Source: Legionellaceae bacterium
GTDB taxonomy: Bacteria; Pseudomonadota; Gammaproteobacteria; Legionellales; Legionellaceae
Direction: 5' to 3'
Length of the DNA stretch: 21,054 nucleotides
Assembly: GCA_947504795.1 (NCBI GenBank)
Contig: CANNJG010000010.1
Span: 1 to 21,054, forward strand
Part shown: one piece after another, positions 7,111 to 14,348 of the stretch
Layout of the letters: each line of letters opens with the position of its first letter
Numbering within the stretch: the stretch's first letter is position 1
Position numbers and translations under genes: made by a program
Notes under the pieces: generated by a model
Told to the model about the DNA's origin: nothing
Database searches by the model: none
Seen by the model: only the letters and a program-made list of their open reading frames with translations

Positions 7111-7923
7111 ATGGATGTTGTTATTTCCAATTCTTTAGACAAGCCCCCCACGCGTCATACGCCGTTGACGCCAGTAGGACATTATTATCATCAAATTTTA
7201 ACCTGTTTGGGATATCCTCTGGTGCGTCCGCCTGTCGCAGATTTATTGCGTCAATTACATGGATTATCCGGCCAATGGTTGGTGGTTTCTCCTTTATTTT
7301 GGGAGGCCTCTCATAATGACGCCCAAGTCGTTGCTATTGGGGATGAGCTGGGATTGTCTGAGGATCAAGGGCAAGTTTGGTTTGATCGGTTTGCGGAGCA
7401 TGCGTGTCATTATTTTCCGCAGTGCCAATATCATGATGCAACGACCTGGCTTATTCAAGTGGACGGCTGTCCAGAGGTGTCTGCCAAACCAATTCAGTTT
7501 ATGCGTCAACAATCGTTATTTCCACAATTAGCGCATTTGGATGACACTGGTTTTTGGCCGAGAATATTAACCGAAGTACAAATGTTGTTTAATCAAGCAC
7601 AACCTCTGCCTGCTCAACGATGTCCAATTAATGGCATTTGGATTTGGGGACAAGGCACACTCCAATTACCAGGAGAAAGTCTGATTCTCACCGATAGTGA
7701 TGCCACCTCCCAGTTGGGTGGCTTGTTATCTACCGATGTTAAAGCGATTTCGACGACGGACGTATTTCCAGATTCAGCGTTATTATTACTCGAACATATG
7801 TCGACACTTGCAGCGATACAATCAAAAATGGATCGACGCAGTGTTCATTGGTATTGGAATAATACTGCCTATCAAACCCATGCCAAACCTTGGTTTAAGC
7901 GTTTATGGGGGGCTTTATGTTAA
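7111..7923 (+). CDS. RpfE-like protein (COG4255 type) upstream of recJ
   Basis: This 270-residue cytoplasmic protein has no signal or membrane segment. It contains NGIWIWGQGTL (about residues 171-181), a hallmark of the conserved family that includes Xanthomonas RpfE and is sometimes annotated as a phosphoglycerate-mutase-like regulatory protein. No phosphoglycerate mutase catalytic signature is visible, so that name should not be taken as a function. In Xanthomonas rpfE also lies beside recJ, and the same adjacency here supports the family call. AGGA precedes the ATG. The stop (7921-7923) overlaps the likely recJ start (7917), indicating translational coupling and perhaps related work in DNA repair. 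Confidence 0.75.
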   Translation: MDVVISNSLDKPPTRHTPLTPVGHYYHQILTCLGYPLVRPPVADLLRQLHGLSGQWLVVSPLFWEASHNDAQVVAIGDELGLSEDQGQVWFDRFAEHACHYFPQCQYHDATTWLIQVDGCPEVSAKPIQFMRQQSLFPQLAHLDDTGFWPRILTEVQMLFNQAQPLPAQRCPINGIWIWGQGTLQLPGESLILTDSDATSQLGGLLSTDVKAISTTDVFPDSALLLLEHMSTLAAIQSKMDRRSVHWYWNNTAYQTHAKPWFKRLWGALC

Positions 7924-9674
7924 TCAAACGCCGAATCAGCGACGAGACAGAAACCGTGGGCTTGAGACACTTGCATCCTGTATTGCAACGTATTTATGCA
8001 GCGCGCGGCATCACCCAGGCAGCAGAATTAACCCTCGAATTACAGGCTTTGTTGCCGTTCACAGCGTTAATTGATATCGATAAGGCTTGTTTGCGTTTAG
8101 AACAGGCATTGCGAACGCAACAACGGATTGTAGTGATAGGCGACTTTGATGCGGATGGAGCAACGTCTACGGCGTTAGCAGTGAGTGCTTTGCGTGCCCT
8201 GGGTGCTCAGCATGTGGATTATCTTGTGCCGAATCGCTTTGAATTTGGATACGGGTTAACTCCAGCTATCGTTGCCGTTGCCCGCTCCAAACAACCGGAT
8301 TTGATTATTACTGTGGATAATGGCATTGCGAGTTTAGAGGGTGTGGCGGCTGCTAATGCCGCAGGAATCGATGTATTGATTACGGATCATCATTTGCCGG
8401 GTGAGCAATTACCCGCTGCATGTGCGATCGTGAATCCGAATCAATCGAACGATCCCTTTCCAAGTAAATCGATGGCGGGCGTGGGTGTTATCTTTTATGT
8501 GATGCTGGCGTTGCGCGCGCATCTCCAAGCGGTGGGTTGGTTTGAAGCCCAGGGCTTGACTAAGCCTAATATGAGTCAATTTTTGGATTTGGTTGCCTTA
8601 GGCACGGTTGCTGATGTCGTCGCCTTGGACCACAATAATCGTATTTTGGTTAGTCAAGGACTGCAGCGAATCCGCAAAGGACAAGCGCGGTTTGGGATTG
8701 CAGCGTTGATTACGATCGCAGGGCGACAGGCAGAACACCTTCGAGAGTCCGATTTAGGATTTGCTATTGCCCCACGGTTAAATGCGGCAGGCAGGTTAGA
8801 TGATATGTCGATGGGCATTGAGTGTTTGTTGAGTGAGCAGTTGGATGATGCTATTGTCTTGGCTAAAAAATTAGACGATTTAAATGTTGAGCGACGTAAA
8901 ATTGAAAATGAAATGAAAGATCAGGCCTTAGCGGAGCTGAATAAATTAACCTCGACGGTTGAAACCAATGCGTTACCGTCTGTGTTATGTTTATTTGATC
9001 CGACTTGGCACCAGGGCGTTATTGGCATTTTAGCGGGGCGAATGAAAGAACGCTATCACCGCCCAGTCATTGTGTTTTCTCAAGTGAGTGATACGGAGTT
9101 GAAGGGTTCTGCACGTTCGATTCAAGGCCTAAATATCCGCGATGTGCTGGCAGCTGTGGAGAAAAACCATCCAGCTCTAATCACTAAATTTGGTGGGCAT
9201 GCGATGGCTGCTGGGATGACGTTGCCGTTATCTCAATTGGCGGCGTTTCAAAAAGCCATCTGCGCAGAAGTGAACGCACAGATGCAGGGGATAGTGAATG
9301 ATGGCGCGTTGATAACCGACGGTCCTTTGCCAGAGTGTGACATCACCGAGCAGTTAGCGCGCACCCTACACGCCGCAGGCCCTTGGGGACAATTGTTTCC
9401 GGAGCCTTTATTTGACAATGTGTTTGAAGTCTTAGATCAACGTTTAGTCGGACAACATCATCTTAAATTGAGTTTAAGTTTGCCAGAGCAAGGCGATCTT
9501 GTAGAGGCCATCGCTTTTCAGGTGGATCTAAAGACTTGGCCGAATCATCGTGCCAAATTTATTCATGCGGTCTATAAATTGGATATTAATACCTATCAAG
9601 GACGCAGTCGTTTGCAGTTAGTCATCGTCGATATGCGCGTTGCAGAACAAGCGGTGCTATGTGAAGCCAATTAA
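7917..9674 (+). CDS. recJ: Single-stranded-DNA-specific 5'-3' exonuclease RecJ
   Basis: RecJ degrades single-stranded DNA 5' to 3' in recombination and mismatch repair. The DHH phosphoesterase motifs are all present (numbering from 7917): GDFDADG with D76, D78 and D80, TVDNGI, ITDHHLPG with D157-H158-H159, and ALGTVADVVAL. The DHHA1-type FGGHAMAAGMTL follows, and then the C-terminal OB-like region. I prefer the ATG at 7917 because a GGGGGG run lies 4 bases upstream and the start overlaps the rpfE-like stop. An in-frame ATG at 7905 would add only four residues and has no ribosome site. The length of 585 residues is normal. The gene's end overlaps the cytochrome gene downstream. Confidence 0.95.
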   Translation: MLIKRRISDETETVGLRHLHPVLQRIYAARGITQAAELTLELQALLPFTALIDIDKACLRLEQALRTQQRIVVIGDFDADGATSTALAVSALRALGAQHVDYLVPNRFEFGYGLTPAIVAVARSKQPDLIITVDNGIASLEGVAAANAAGIDVLITDHHLPGEQLPAACAIVNPNQSNDPFPSKSMAGVGVIFYVMLALRAHLQAVGWFEAQGLTKPNMSQFLDLVALGTVADVVALDHNNRILVSQGLQRIRKGQARFGIAALITIAGRQAEHLRESDLGFAIAPRLNAAGRLDDMSMGIECLLSEQLDDAIVLAKKLDDLNVERRKIENEMKDQALAELNKLTSTVETNALPSVLCLFDPTWHQGVIGILAGRMKERYHRPVIVFSQVSDTELKGSARSIQGLNIRDVLAAVEKNHPALITKFGGHAMAAGMTLPLSQLAAFQKAICAEVNAQMQGIVNDGALITDGPLPECDITEQLARTLHAAGPWGQLFPEPLFDNVFEVLDQRLVGQHHLKLSLSLPEQGDLVEAIAFQVDLKTWPNHRAKFIHAVYKLDINTYQGRSRLQLVIVDMRVAEQAVLCEAN

Positions 9675-10014
9675 TCTATTGATTCTCCTGCTCGGTGTTC
9701 CAACTGCCTGGTCAGCTACGCATAAGCCGCAGGCGTTTTTAGATAGTATTGCGGGGAGTAAAACCGAGGGTCAGGAGATTGTTCAACATTACTGTGCAAC
9801 GTGTCACGCAGCGCATCCACTTATTCCATTGGGTGCCCCGCGAATGGGTTTTGCGTCTGATTGGACTGGACGGCTTCAGCAAGGGGCCTCCGTATTATTT
9901 CAGCATACGTCAGAAGGTTACGGTGCCATGCCAGCCAGAGGGGGGTGTTTTGAGTGCAGCGATGAACAATTGAAACTCGCCATAGCGGTATTAATCAGTC
10001 GTGTTTCTGACTAG
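9661..10014 (+). CDS. Periplasmic cytochrome c5-family protein
   Basis: From the GTG at 9661 the protein has 117 residues. It starts with a signal peptide (MKPINLLILLLG, cleavage near WSA, residue 19), then the heme motif C45-A-T-C48-H49 and the distal Met in GAMPARGGC (M90). The two further cysteines (C96, C99) in GGCFECSDE are typical of the cytochrome c5 group. It carries one covalently bound heme in the periplasm and should shuttle electrons to a terminal oxidase or other acceptor. The frame stays open upstream to an ATG at 9640, but only the GTG places the signal peptide at the N terminus. It overlaps recJ by 14 bases, an unusual partner for a cytochrome. Confidence 0.88.
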   Translation: MKPINLLILLLGVPTAWSATHKPQAFLDSIAGSKTEGQEIVQHYCATCHAAHPLIPLGAPRMGFASDWTGRLQQGASVLFQHTSEGYGAMPARGGCFECSDEQLKLAIAVLISRVSD

Positions 10015-10020
10015 GCATCT

Positions 10021-10050
10021 GTCAAACCCTGATCGCTTCGTTGGTCTGAC
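10021..10050 (+). terminator. Candidate weak terminator after the cytochrome gene
   Basis: GTCAAACC (10021-10028) pairs with GGTCTGAC (10043-10050) at seven of eight positions. TTTAGCTACTTTT follows, which is only loosely T-rich. It lies just after the stop of the rpfE-like–recJ–cytochrome operon, where an end of transcription is expected. Confidence 0.3.
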
Positions 10051-10155
10051 TTTAGCTACTTTTCCAGAACTATTCCCTTTGAGACGTCAGCTAGATGGCG
10101 CCGTGGACGAATACAATACAAAATCCCTTTGATGAATAAAAATTATTCAAAAAGC

Positions 10156-10182
10156 TAAAGTTTAGATCAAATCGTCCGATAA
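10156..10182 (+). promoter_or_regulatory. Sigma-28 (FliA) flagellar-type promoter
   Basis: TAAAGTTT (10156-10163), an 11-base spacer, and TCCGATAA (10175-10182) match the FliA consensus TAAAGTTT-N11-GCCGATAA at 15 of 16 positions with exact spacing. Transcription would start near 10189, and an AGGAGG ribosome site (10196-10201) stands 8 bases before the ATG at 10210. No comparable sigma-70 promoter is seen in this 195-base gap. This links the L,D-transpeptidase gene to a flagellar or transmission-phase regulon. Confidence 0.8.
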
Positions 10183-10209
10183 GATACGCAAACATAGGAG
10201 GATTTAATC

Positions 10210-10770
10210 ATGAAGAAAACACTGTTTGCTGGTGCATCGCTCAGTTTGGTTTTAGCGGCATGCTCCACCATGGATGGGGGAATCCCTATTGTGGATGATG
10301 CCGGTAATACCCATTATACCAAGGGCATGGGCCAAGATTTTCGTGGCACTTACTATTTTCCTAATACACGTCACGCAACAGGTCGGAAAGTATTTGTTTT
10401 TTCTCCTAAGGCGACCGCATGGGCAGCTTATGATGGTCAAGGTAACTTAGTAGAAACGGGCAGTGCGTCCGGTGGTAAAGACTTTTGTGAGGATATTAAT
10501 CGTCCTTGCCGGACTACGACAGGCACGTATCATGTTTATTCTAAGAAAGGAGAAGATTGTACCTCAAGCATCTACCCTATTGAAACTCGTGGCGGAGCAA
10601 GAATGCCTTATTGTATGCATTTTAACAAAGGGTATTCGATACATGCAGCGTACGAAGTTCCTAACTATAATGCCAGCCATGGGTGCATCCGTGTGCTTCC
10701 TCATGCGGCCAAATGGTTAAATGAGGAGTTCATTGACTTGGGTACGACTGTTATCGTTCAGCCTTACTAA
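10210..10770 (+). CDS. Lipoprotein L,D-transpeptidase (YkuD family)
   Basis: The 186-residue product starts with a lipoprotein signal (MKKTL, hydrophobic core, lipobox LAAC with C18). The following Ser favours sorting to the outer membrane. The YkuD catalytic site is intact: H145 in YSIHAAYE and SHGCIRV with C159 and R161. Such enzymes form 3-3 peptidoglycan cross-links, attach proteins such as Braun lipoprotein to peptidoglycan, or trim it. Which of these applies cannot be read from the sequence. Four extra cysteines in the mature part (about residues 94, 99, 117 and 135) may form disulfides in the periplasm. It stands alone between a near-perfect FliA-type promoter and a strong hairpin, so it is a single-gene unit. 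Confidence 0.92.
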   Translation: MKKTLFAGASLSLVLAACSTMDGGIPIVDDAGNTHYTKGMGQDFRGTYYFPNTRHATGRKVFVFSPKATAWAAYDGQGNLVETGSASGGKDFCEDINRPCRTTTGTYHVYSKKGEDCTSSIYPIETRGGARMPYCMHFNKGYSIHAAYEVPNYNASHGCIRVLPHAAKWLNEEFIDLGTTVIVQPY

Positions 10771-10782
10771 GATTAGACTGTC

Positions 10783-10818
10783 ATTGAAAAGGGCGTCTTT
10801 TTAGACGCTCTCTTCAAT
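10783..10818 (+). terminator. Strong hairpin after the L,D-transpeptidase gene
   Basis: TTGAAAAGGGCGTCT (10784-10798) pairs with AGACGCTCTCTTCAA (10803-10817) around a TTTT loop. There is one A-C mismatch and one G-T pair, with one further A-T pair outside. It lies 13 bases after the stop codon. There is no following U-tract, so it may act as a 3' stabilising hairpin or an imperfect terminator. Confidence 0.6.
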
Positions 10819-10883
10819 TAACCCCCGAGAAGACCGAGCAGACGTTACGCTGTACGCCTTACATTTGAAGCCAATAGGACATG

Positions 10884-10910
10884 TTGTTCTCACATAAAAT
10901 GTGTTATTCT
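10884..10910 (+). promoter_or_regulatory. Extended -10 promoter of zapD
   Basis: TGT-TATTCT (10902-10910) fits an extended -10 element. TTGTTC (10884-10889) is a possible -35, although the 15-base spacing is short. A small dyad, CACAT-AAA-ATGTG (10891-10903), overlaps the spacer. The ATG follows at 10938. Confidence 0.45.
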
Positions 10911-10937
10911 TTGTGCAAATAAAACCGGACCGCTTGT

Positions 10938-11690
10938 ATGCCACAGTCTGATAAGATAGTTTTTCAATTAGCTGTTAATTTTTTATCAAAAGTTGCCTTG
11001 CGTCTTGAGCGTTTGTTTGTCGCGATTGATCAAGCTTGCACGGCTAAAAGTTCGATTATTCATCATTATGCCCTTAAGAATGTGATTGAGATTATTAAAT
11101 TAATTGAAAAACCAGAATTAAAGAGTCGTTTCGTAAAGGAATTAATGCGTATCGAACATGCCGTGCATAAGTCACAAATGCAAGTATCGGATGCGCAATA
11201 CGCACGACTCTTTATGCAAGTCCAGGTGCTGAGCCATATTGCTGGACGCTTTGGGGATGATATTCATCAAGATCCATTTTTGCAATCGATTCGTTTGGCG
11301 CAAACCGCGCATTTGAGTGATTGCGAATTGCATGCACCTCAGCTTTTGTTTTGGCTTGAAAGCACAGCTGCCGTCCGCCAAGGCAATCTCAGTCATTGGT
11401 TGCAACAATTAAAAATCTTACGGGATACCGTCAACATTTATTTAGGATTAGTCCGTGATACAGCGCAGTTCTCTGAAATTGAGTTAATCAACGGTTTTTA
11501 TCAATGTTCCTTACCCTCACGGGCTATGCATGATTTAATTTTGATTAGAATGATACAGTCAGAAGATACGGTGCCTAAAATTCAGTTGGGTCACTATGGG
11601 TTAAGTATTCGTTTGTGCAATGCGTATTCCATGAATGAAGTCCAAAAATCGCCTTTGTCGGTATTGGATTTGGCAATTTGCCAGATATAA
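10938..11690 (+). CDS. zapD: Cell division protein ZapD (YacF/DUF1342)
   Basis: This 250-residue protein matches ZapD in length (E. coli 247) and layout. It has an N-terminal helical domain with LRLERLF, then the segment ELHAPQLLFWLE, then LGLVRDTAQFSEIELINGFYQ, which parallels the conserved LNGFYQ region. It ends in a beta-type tail with QLGHYGLSIRL. ZapD binds and bundles FtsZ filaments at the division ring in the cytoplasm. The gene usually neighbours coaE and yacG; here it stands alone with its own promoter, so context gives no extra support. The ribosome site is weak (CCGGACCG). Confidence 0.85.
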   Translation: MPQSDKIVFQLAVNFLSKVALRLERLFVAIDQACTAKSSIIHHYALKNVIEIIKLIEKPELKSRFVKELMRIEHAVHKSQMQVSDAQYARLFMQVQVLSHIAGRFGDDIHQDPFLQSIRLAQTAHLSDCELHAPQLLFWLESTAAVRQGNLSHWLQQLKILRDTVNIYLGLVRDTAQFSEIELINGFYQCSLPSRAMHDLILIRMIQSEDTVPKIQLGHYGLSIRLCNAYSMNEVQKSPLSVLDLAICQI

Positions 11691-11697
11691 GCAAACT

Positions 11698-11726
11698 TTG
11701 ATCACTCGCCAAACTCGTGCTAATCT
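11698..11726 (+). promoter_or_regulatory. Sigma-70-type promoter of the QEGLA peptidase gene
   Basis: TTGATC (11698-11703) and TAATCT (11721-11726) are 17 bases apart, with an added TGC extended -10. The start point would be near 11733, downstream of the in-frame GTG at 11717. This supports the ATG at 11759 as the true translation start. Confidence 0.55.
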
Positions 11727-11758
11727 CTAAGAGATACCATCCAACGGATGACGTTTGC

Positions 11759-13042
11759 ATGTCTACAAAAAAGTCAGAAGGGTTGCTTATCAACGATTTA
11801 TCGCAACGTATCATCAAAGCACAACAAGCAATTCGCATCCTTAACGATGTTAAATGGGATGAATCAGTAGAACAAGAGTTTTTTAAGCACAAGACCAAGC
11901 GGCTACCGATGGTGGACAGCGACTATTACGCACAGCGGCCTTTACCCTTTAAGCCTGCGGAGAAAATCGAGGAATTTCGCAGTATTCTTCGTGATACCCA
12001 TCACCAACTTGGGGAATATTCGCCGATAACACGCTTAATCAAACGCCGCTGTGAAGAATATATCCGCGCTATTGTGATGCTAGATGCGCGTGGGACGCCT
12101 CTGTTTGTTGATTTAGCTCAAGAACTCTACGGTAGTCCAAACGATGCTTTTTATGTTGGTGGTCCTACCTTATCACAAATGGGTTCCTTATTGTTTGATT
12201 TACTCGGAACTTTAGATGTGCAATTGGTTTCAGATCTCGATAACGAATGTTATGAATCACAAGAAGCGCGCACAATATTACAAGATCGTTTAAATGTATA
12301 CTTTGATCAAGATGCAGTGAAAGTGACGGTGAGTGATGGGATGGTCGCCGATTCTTCTGCAGGTGCCGATACCATTAAACTAAGCGCTAGTGCACGTTTT
12401 AGTGAGCGTGAATTGCGTTACCTTGAAGTCCATGAAGGGTGGGTCCATTTGGGTACAACGATTAATGGGAGTTTACAACCGCATTGTTCTTTCCTATCGA
12501 AAGGTTCACCTTCCTGTTCAGTGATTCAAGAAGGATTGGCGGTGATGACAGAAGTCGTGACCATGTGCTCTTATCCAGCACGCCTTCGTAAAATCACAAA
12601 TCGAGTGATTGCGATTGAAAAGGTGATGCAAGGTGCAGATTTTCTGGATATTTTTCGTTATTTTATGGAATGTGGAATGACAGAAACGGATGCTTATAAA
12701 CAAAGCGTACGCGTATTTCGAGGGAGCCTACCGAATGGCGGGCCTTTTACAAAAGATTTAGCCTACGCGAAAGGCTTTGTGTTGCTGTATAATTTTCTGC
12801 GTTACGCAATTTCTGAACGACGAGTTGACGTGGTTCCCATTTTATTTACAGGAAAATTGGCTTTAGATGATGTCCCTTTGATGATAGAGTTGAAGAATGA
12901 AGGGTTATTAGTCGATCCTAAATATACGCCACCACAATTTAAAGATTTGTCGTCATTGAGTGTCTGGTTGGGGCTTTCTTTATACCTAAATACTTTTGAT
13001 TTTACAGAAATTCAACGTAATTTTCGATCGTTGTTGATTTAA
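11759..13042 (+). CDS. QEGLA-motif (DUF1704) putative zinc metallopeptidase
   Basis: The name-giving QEGLA motif is present, with E258, about 28 residues after H225-E226-GWV-H230 (an HExxxH zinc motif). Together they provide two His ligands, a catalytic Glu and a third ligand. The family is TIGR02421/DUF1704, labelled 'flavohemoglobin expression-modulating' in bacteria, and it is related to the eukaryotic tyrosine carboxypeptidases MATCAP. The bacterial substrate is unknown. From the ATG the protein has 427 residues, is cytoplasmic, and has no signal or membrane segment. An in-frame GTG at 11717 would add 14 residues but lies upstream of the predicted transcription start. It sits between zapD and the orphan coiled-coil gene, all on the plus strand with separate promoters. 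Confidence 0.88.
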   Translation: MSTKKSEGLLINDLSQRIIKAQQAIRILNDVKWDESVEQEFFKHKTKRLPMVDSDYYAQRPLPFKPAEKIEEFRSILRDTHHQLGEYSPITRLIKRRCEEYIRAIVMLDARGTPLFVDLAQELYGSPNDAFYVGGPTLSQMGSLLFDLLGTLDVQLVSDLDNECYESQEARTILQDRLNVYFDQDAVKVTVSDGMVADSSAGADTIKLSASARFSERELRYLEVHEGWVHLGTTINGSLQPHCSFLSKGSPSCSVIQEGLAVMTEVVTMCSYPARLRKITNRVIAIEKVMQGADFLDIFRYFMECGMTETDAYKQSVRVFRGSLPNGGPFTKDLAYAKGFVLLYNFLRYAISERRVDVVPILFTGKLALDDVPLMIELKNEGLLVDPKYTPPQFKDLSSLSVWLGLSLYLNTFDFTEIQRNFRSLLI

Positions 13043-13065
13043 ATTAAGTCAAATTCAGCTATAAT
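13038..13065 (+). promoter_or_regulatory. Promoter of the coiled-coil gene and probably murI
   Basis: A perfect TATAAT (13060-13065) is preceded 16 bases upstream by TTTAAA (13038-13043), a fair -35. The AT-rich spacer has a loose 10-base direct repeat (TTTAAATTAA and GTCAAATTCA). An AAAGGATGG ribosome site follows before the ATG at 13096. Confidence 0.5.
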
Positions 13066-13095
13066 ACGATATTTGTTAGATGAAAGGATGGCGTC

Positions 13096-14346
13096 ATGAC
13101 CTATACGCGACAAGACTTTGATTCACTCATTAATGTTATAGACGATACGCTCACGAAACTTCCCAAGGTGGAAGCGTGGATAGAAAAACTTTTGGAAGAA
13201 GTTCACAGTTCGCTTTCAGAAAAGAATTCCAAGATGGCTTCAATGAAAACTAGCCTTACAGCTGTGATCGAAGAATTAAAAACAAAAGTGAAGCAAGCGC
13301 GTATTTACGCTGCTGAGGAAACTAAGTCAACACTAGGTCAGAAAAAAACAGCATTAAAGGTGCATACTAGCATCAAAACTAAATTAGACAAAGCCAGGGG
13401 CTTACTCGAAAAAATCAGGCAAGAAGACAAGGCTAGAATGGCATTAATGAAGACATTGCAACAGCAGGCCAACACAGTCAGGTCCACATCGTTAGATTTT
13501 TCTGCAGATAGCGCGAAATTAGCGACAACGTATGCAAGGCTTGAAGCGTTAAAAAAACAAATCGATGACTTGTATGCGCAAATTCTGGAAAACAAACAAA
13601 GACTTCAACGTTATGCCCAGCTCATTAAAAGTTATGATACAGACCATCCCGAACGCTTCATGGCACATTGGTTAGAGGCCGCGACGGTTATTTTAGAGCG
13701 CGATGATGTTCAGGGTTTTTTAGGCAAAATCATCTACCAGGATCTTGGAACCAGGCAAACGCCTAATACCGGGTTAGACGCGAAGTCTTCGGTATCGTAC
13801 GGCGCTATTTTGCAACAAGGCGAAGTGATTCAATATACCTATCCGAGTAAACACATCGTAATAGAGCATGATTATTCAGGAAAAATTATAGATAAAACGC
13901 AGTACTACGATAATGCTAATGCTAATGCTAAGGCACAAAGGAACTTAGCGGCTATTAAGATGGCCAAGTTATTGCTCATGGATTGTAGGTTACGCAATGA
14001 AACGAAGATGTATATTCAAGGCCCGCGCGAGGCATTACCTCAAGTGTTGCGAGTGATTGCTGCCTTACGCCTGCTTGCTAAAGAAGCGGGAATAAAGCTC
14101 AACGACGATAAAGGGAATAGTTTCATCGACGTTAAAGTCGCTGCTTGGAATCCCAAAAGATGGGATGCGGCAATCGCAAGCCATGAGTCAGAGATAGAGG
14201 TTCTAATAGGCAGTGGCGTTAAAAACGAATTCAATAAAATCCATAACCAAGTTATTCAAAATCTTGCTGAACATGAAACCGTGCTGCGAGAACCCAGCAC
14301 CTCTGACGATCCGGACGTTTCACCCGAATTTAGAGTCACTCGTTGA
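13096..14346 (+). CDS. Orphan coiled-coil protein coupled to murI
   Basis: This 416-residue protein is not one I recognise. Residues about 30-180 are Lys/Glu/Ala/Leu/Gln-rich with heptad-like spacing, a long coiled coil. Residues 190-270 form a mixed domain (Tyr/Ile-rich, beta-like), followed by a NANANAK stretch encoded by a TAATGC hexamer repeat. Residues 281-350 form a compact alpha/beta unit with QRNLAAIKMAKLLL, MYIQGPREAL and AKEAGIKLNDDKG, loosely like the LPD7-type domain of polyvalent proteins. The tail (391-416) is acidic and probably disordered. There is no signal peptide or membrane segment. The stop overlaps the murI start region, so the two genes share a transcript. An effector, a cytoskeletal-like role and a MurI partner are all only possibilities. 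Confidence 0.75.
   Translation: MTYTRQDFDSLINVIDDTLTKLPKVEAWIEKLLEEVHSSLSEKNSKMASMKTSLTAVIEELKTKVKQARIYAAEETKSTLGQKKTALKVHTSIKTKLDKARGLLEKIRQEDKARMALMKTLQQQANTVRSTSLDFSADSAKLATTYARLEALKKQIDDLYAQILENKQRLQRYAQLIKSYDTDHPERFMAHWLEAATVILERDDVQGFLGKIIYQDLGTRQTPNTGLDAKSSVSYGAILQQGEVIQYTYPSKHIVIEHDYSGKIIDKTQYYDNANANAKAQRNLAAIKMAKLLLMDCRLRNETKMYIQGPREALPQVLRVIAALRLLAKEAGIKLNDDKGNSFIDVKVAAWNPKRWDAAIASHESEIEVLIGSGVKNEFNKIHNQVIQNLAEHETVLREPSTSDDPDVSPEFRVTR
13911..13931 (+). repeat. Short TAATGC hexamer repeat inside the coiled-coil gene
   Basis: Three and a half tandem copies of TAATGC lie in frame and encode the NANANAK stretch. Each unit is two codons, so a gain or loss of units would change length without shifting the frame. 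Confidence 0.7.
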
Positions 14347-14348
14347 TT

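Noticed and set aside
7111..7923. Phosphoglycerate mutase function for the RpfE-like protein
   Set aside because: Some annotations use this name, but none of the catalytic motifs of either mutase class is visible.
13038..13059. AT-rich direct repeat before the coiled-coil gene, considered as a PmrA-type effector promoter box
   Set aside because: The repeat period is 10 rather than the 11 I expect and the match is poor, so it cannot support effector status. A similar AT-rich stretch before 4248 fails for the same reason.
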